Assembly (NCBI GenBank): GCA_022826385.1
Contig: JAJDUZ010000038.1
Location: 1 to 41,729 of the forward strand
Direction of reading: 5' to 3'
Length of the DNA: 41,729 bases
DNA from: Silicimonas sp.
Lineage (GTDB): Bacteria > Pseudomonadota > Alphaproteobacteria > Rhodobacterales > Rhodobacteraceae
Shown here: positions 41,606 to 41,729 of the stretch, piece after piece
How positions within the stretch are numbered: the first letter of the stretch is position 1
Layout: every line of letters begins with the position of its first letter
Position numbers and translations under genes: made by a program
The notes under the pieces: model-generated
Database searches by the model: none
What the model saw: the letters and a program-made list of their open reading frames with translations, nothing else
What the model was told of the DNA's origin: nothing

Positions 41606-41729
41606 ATGATTTGTGAGCGACCAAACGCCCCGGATTTGCTAGAGAATTTGGGGAGGCGGATAGGTCTCAGGCTGGATGTGTTTTTAGGGCATTGCGACCC
41701 TGTAAAGGAGCTTAGCCTTCGCCTGTTTC
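41606..41729 (+). CDS. Unrecognised open frame following cysI (runs off the window)
   Basis: An ATG directly after the cysI stop is served by GGAGG at good spacing. The frame stays open for 41 codons to the window end: MICERPNAPDLL..., then RRIGLRLDVFLGHCDP. I do not recognise it, and it is not the start of CysH or DUF934, which often follow here in relatives. Codons such as ATA, TTA, CTA, GTA and repeated AGG are unlike the neighbouring genes, and the DNA is visibly richer in A+T. It may be an acquired gene or a chance frame at a rearrangement or mobile-element boundary. Confidence 0.3.
   Translation, partial: MICERPNAPDLLENLGRRIGLRLDVFLGHCDPVKELSLRLF

Noticed and set aside
41606..41729. 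Start of cysH or DUF934
   Set aside because: The translated frame does not resemble the N-terminus of either family.

Overview
The window is a G+C-rich chromosomal segment of an alphaproteobacterium, almost certainly Rhodobacteraceae (Roseobacter/Rhodobacter group). The support is gcrA with an hdaA-type DnaA regulator, a short ProRS without an inserted editing domain, a VPLPA-CTERM surface protein, a siroheme synthase / DUF2849 / nitrite-sulfite reductase operon, DUF1523 and Lin0512-type proteins, and intergenic hairpin repeats ending in GTATTTT(T)G..GAAG. Genes are dense, and no gap between genes exceeds 300 bases. I saw no tRNA, rRNA, CRISPR array or prophage. The only mobile-element trace is the 3' end of an IS5/IS1031-like insertion sequence at the left edge.

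Layout. 1-143: IS end. 222-3132: parE (minus) and a secreted VPLPA-CTERM protein with a terminator. 3171-4719: hydroxypyruvate isomerase with two perfect palindromes in its leader, then a DUF1523 membrane protein. 4837-6158: an unknown small gene overlapping a self-cleaving P1 peptidase. 6170-9686 (minus): alpha/beta hydrolase, PQQ-type aldose sugar dehydrogenase, proS. 9896-12499: perM, tfoX-like, hdaA, then a stand-alone receiver protein. 12613-17362: polyphosphate metabolism (ppk with a candidate Pho box, ppx) with a purine nucleoside phosphorylase between them on the other strand. 17417-20019 (minus): arginine genes argD and argF and a small exported protein behind a four-tract G-quadruplex motif. 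20187-20890 (minus): two overlapping Lin0512 paralogues. 21062-23878: gcrA, rimO and a FadR-type regulator. 23875-25922: pheA with an FMN reductase, divergent from a membrane-anchored cytochrome c. 26097-31880: a complete yejABEF-type peptide ABC transporter. 32094-35139: a three-gene valine catabolic operon (isobutyryl-CoA dehydrogenase, 3-hydroxyisobutyryl-CoA hydrolase, 3-hydroxyisobutyrate dehydrogenase). 35254-37653: DUF808 protein and a cytochrome P450. 37646-41605: Lrp regulator divergent from cysG, DUF2849 and a siroheme reductase, then an unrecognised reading frame that runs off the window.

Most protein genes are ordinary housekeeping or metabolic genes that I recognise by family. 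I found no clear new defence, secretion or biosynthetic system. The parts least explained by standard annotation are between the genes. They are a two-copy element with conserved spacing and a compatible stem change on either side of the valine operon, paired operators before hyi, an 11-bp-phased triple repeat before perM, a G-quadruplex motif downstream of argF, and a family of hairpin repeats. Among proteins, the unexplained ones are the coupled Lin0512 pair, the small gene fused by ATGA overlap to the P1 peptidase, and the atypical frame after cysI. Family calls rest on reading motifs by eye, without database searches.
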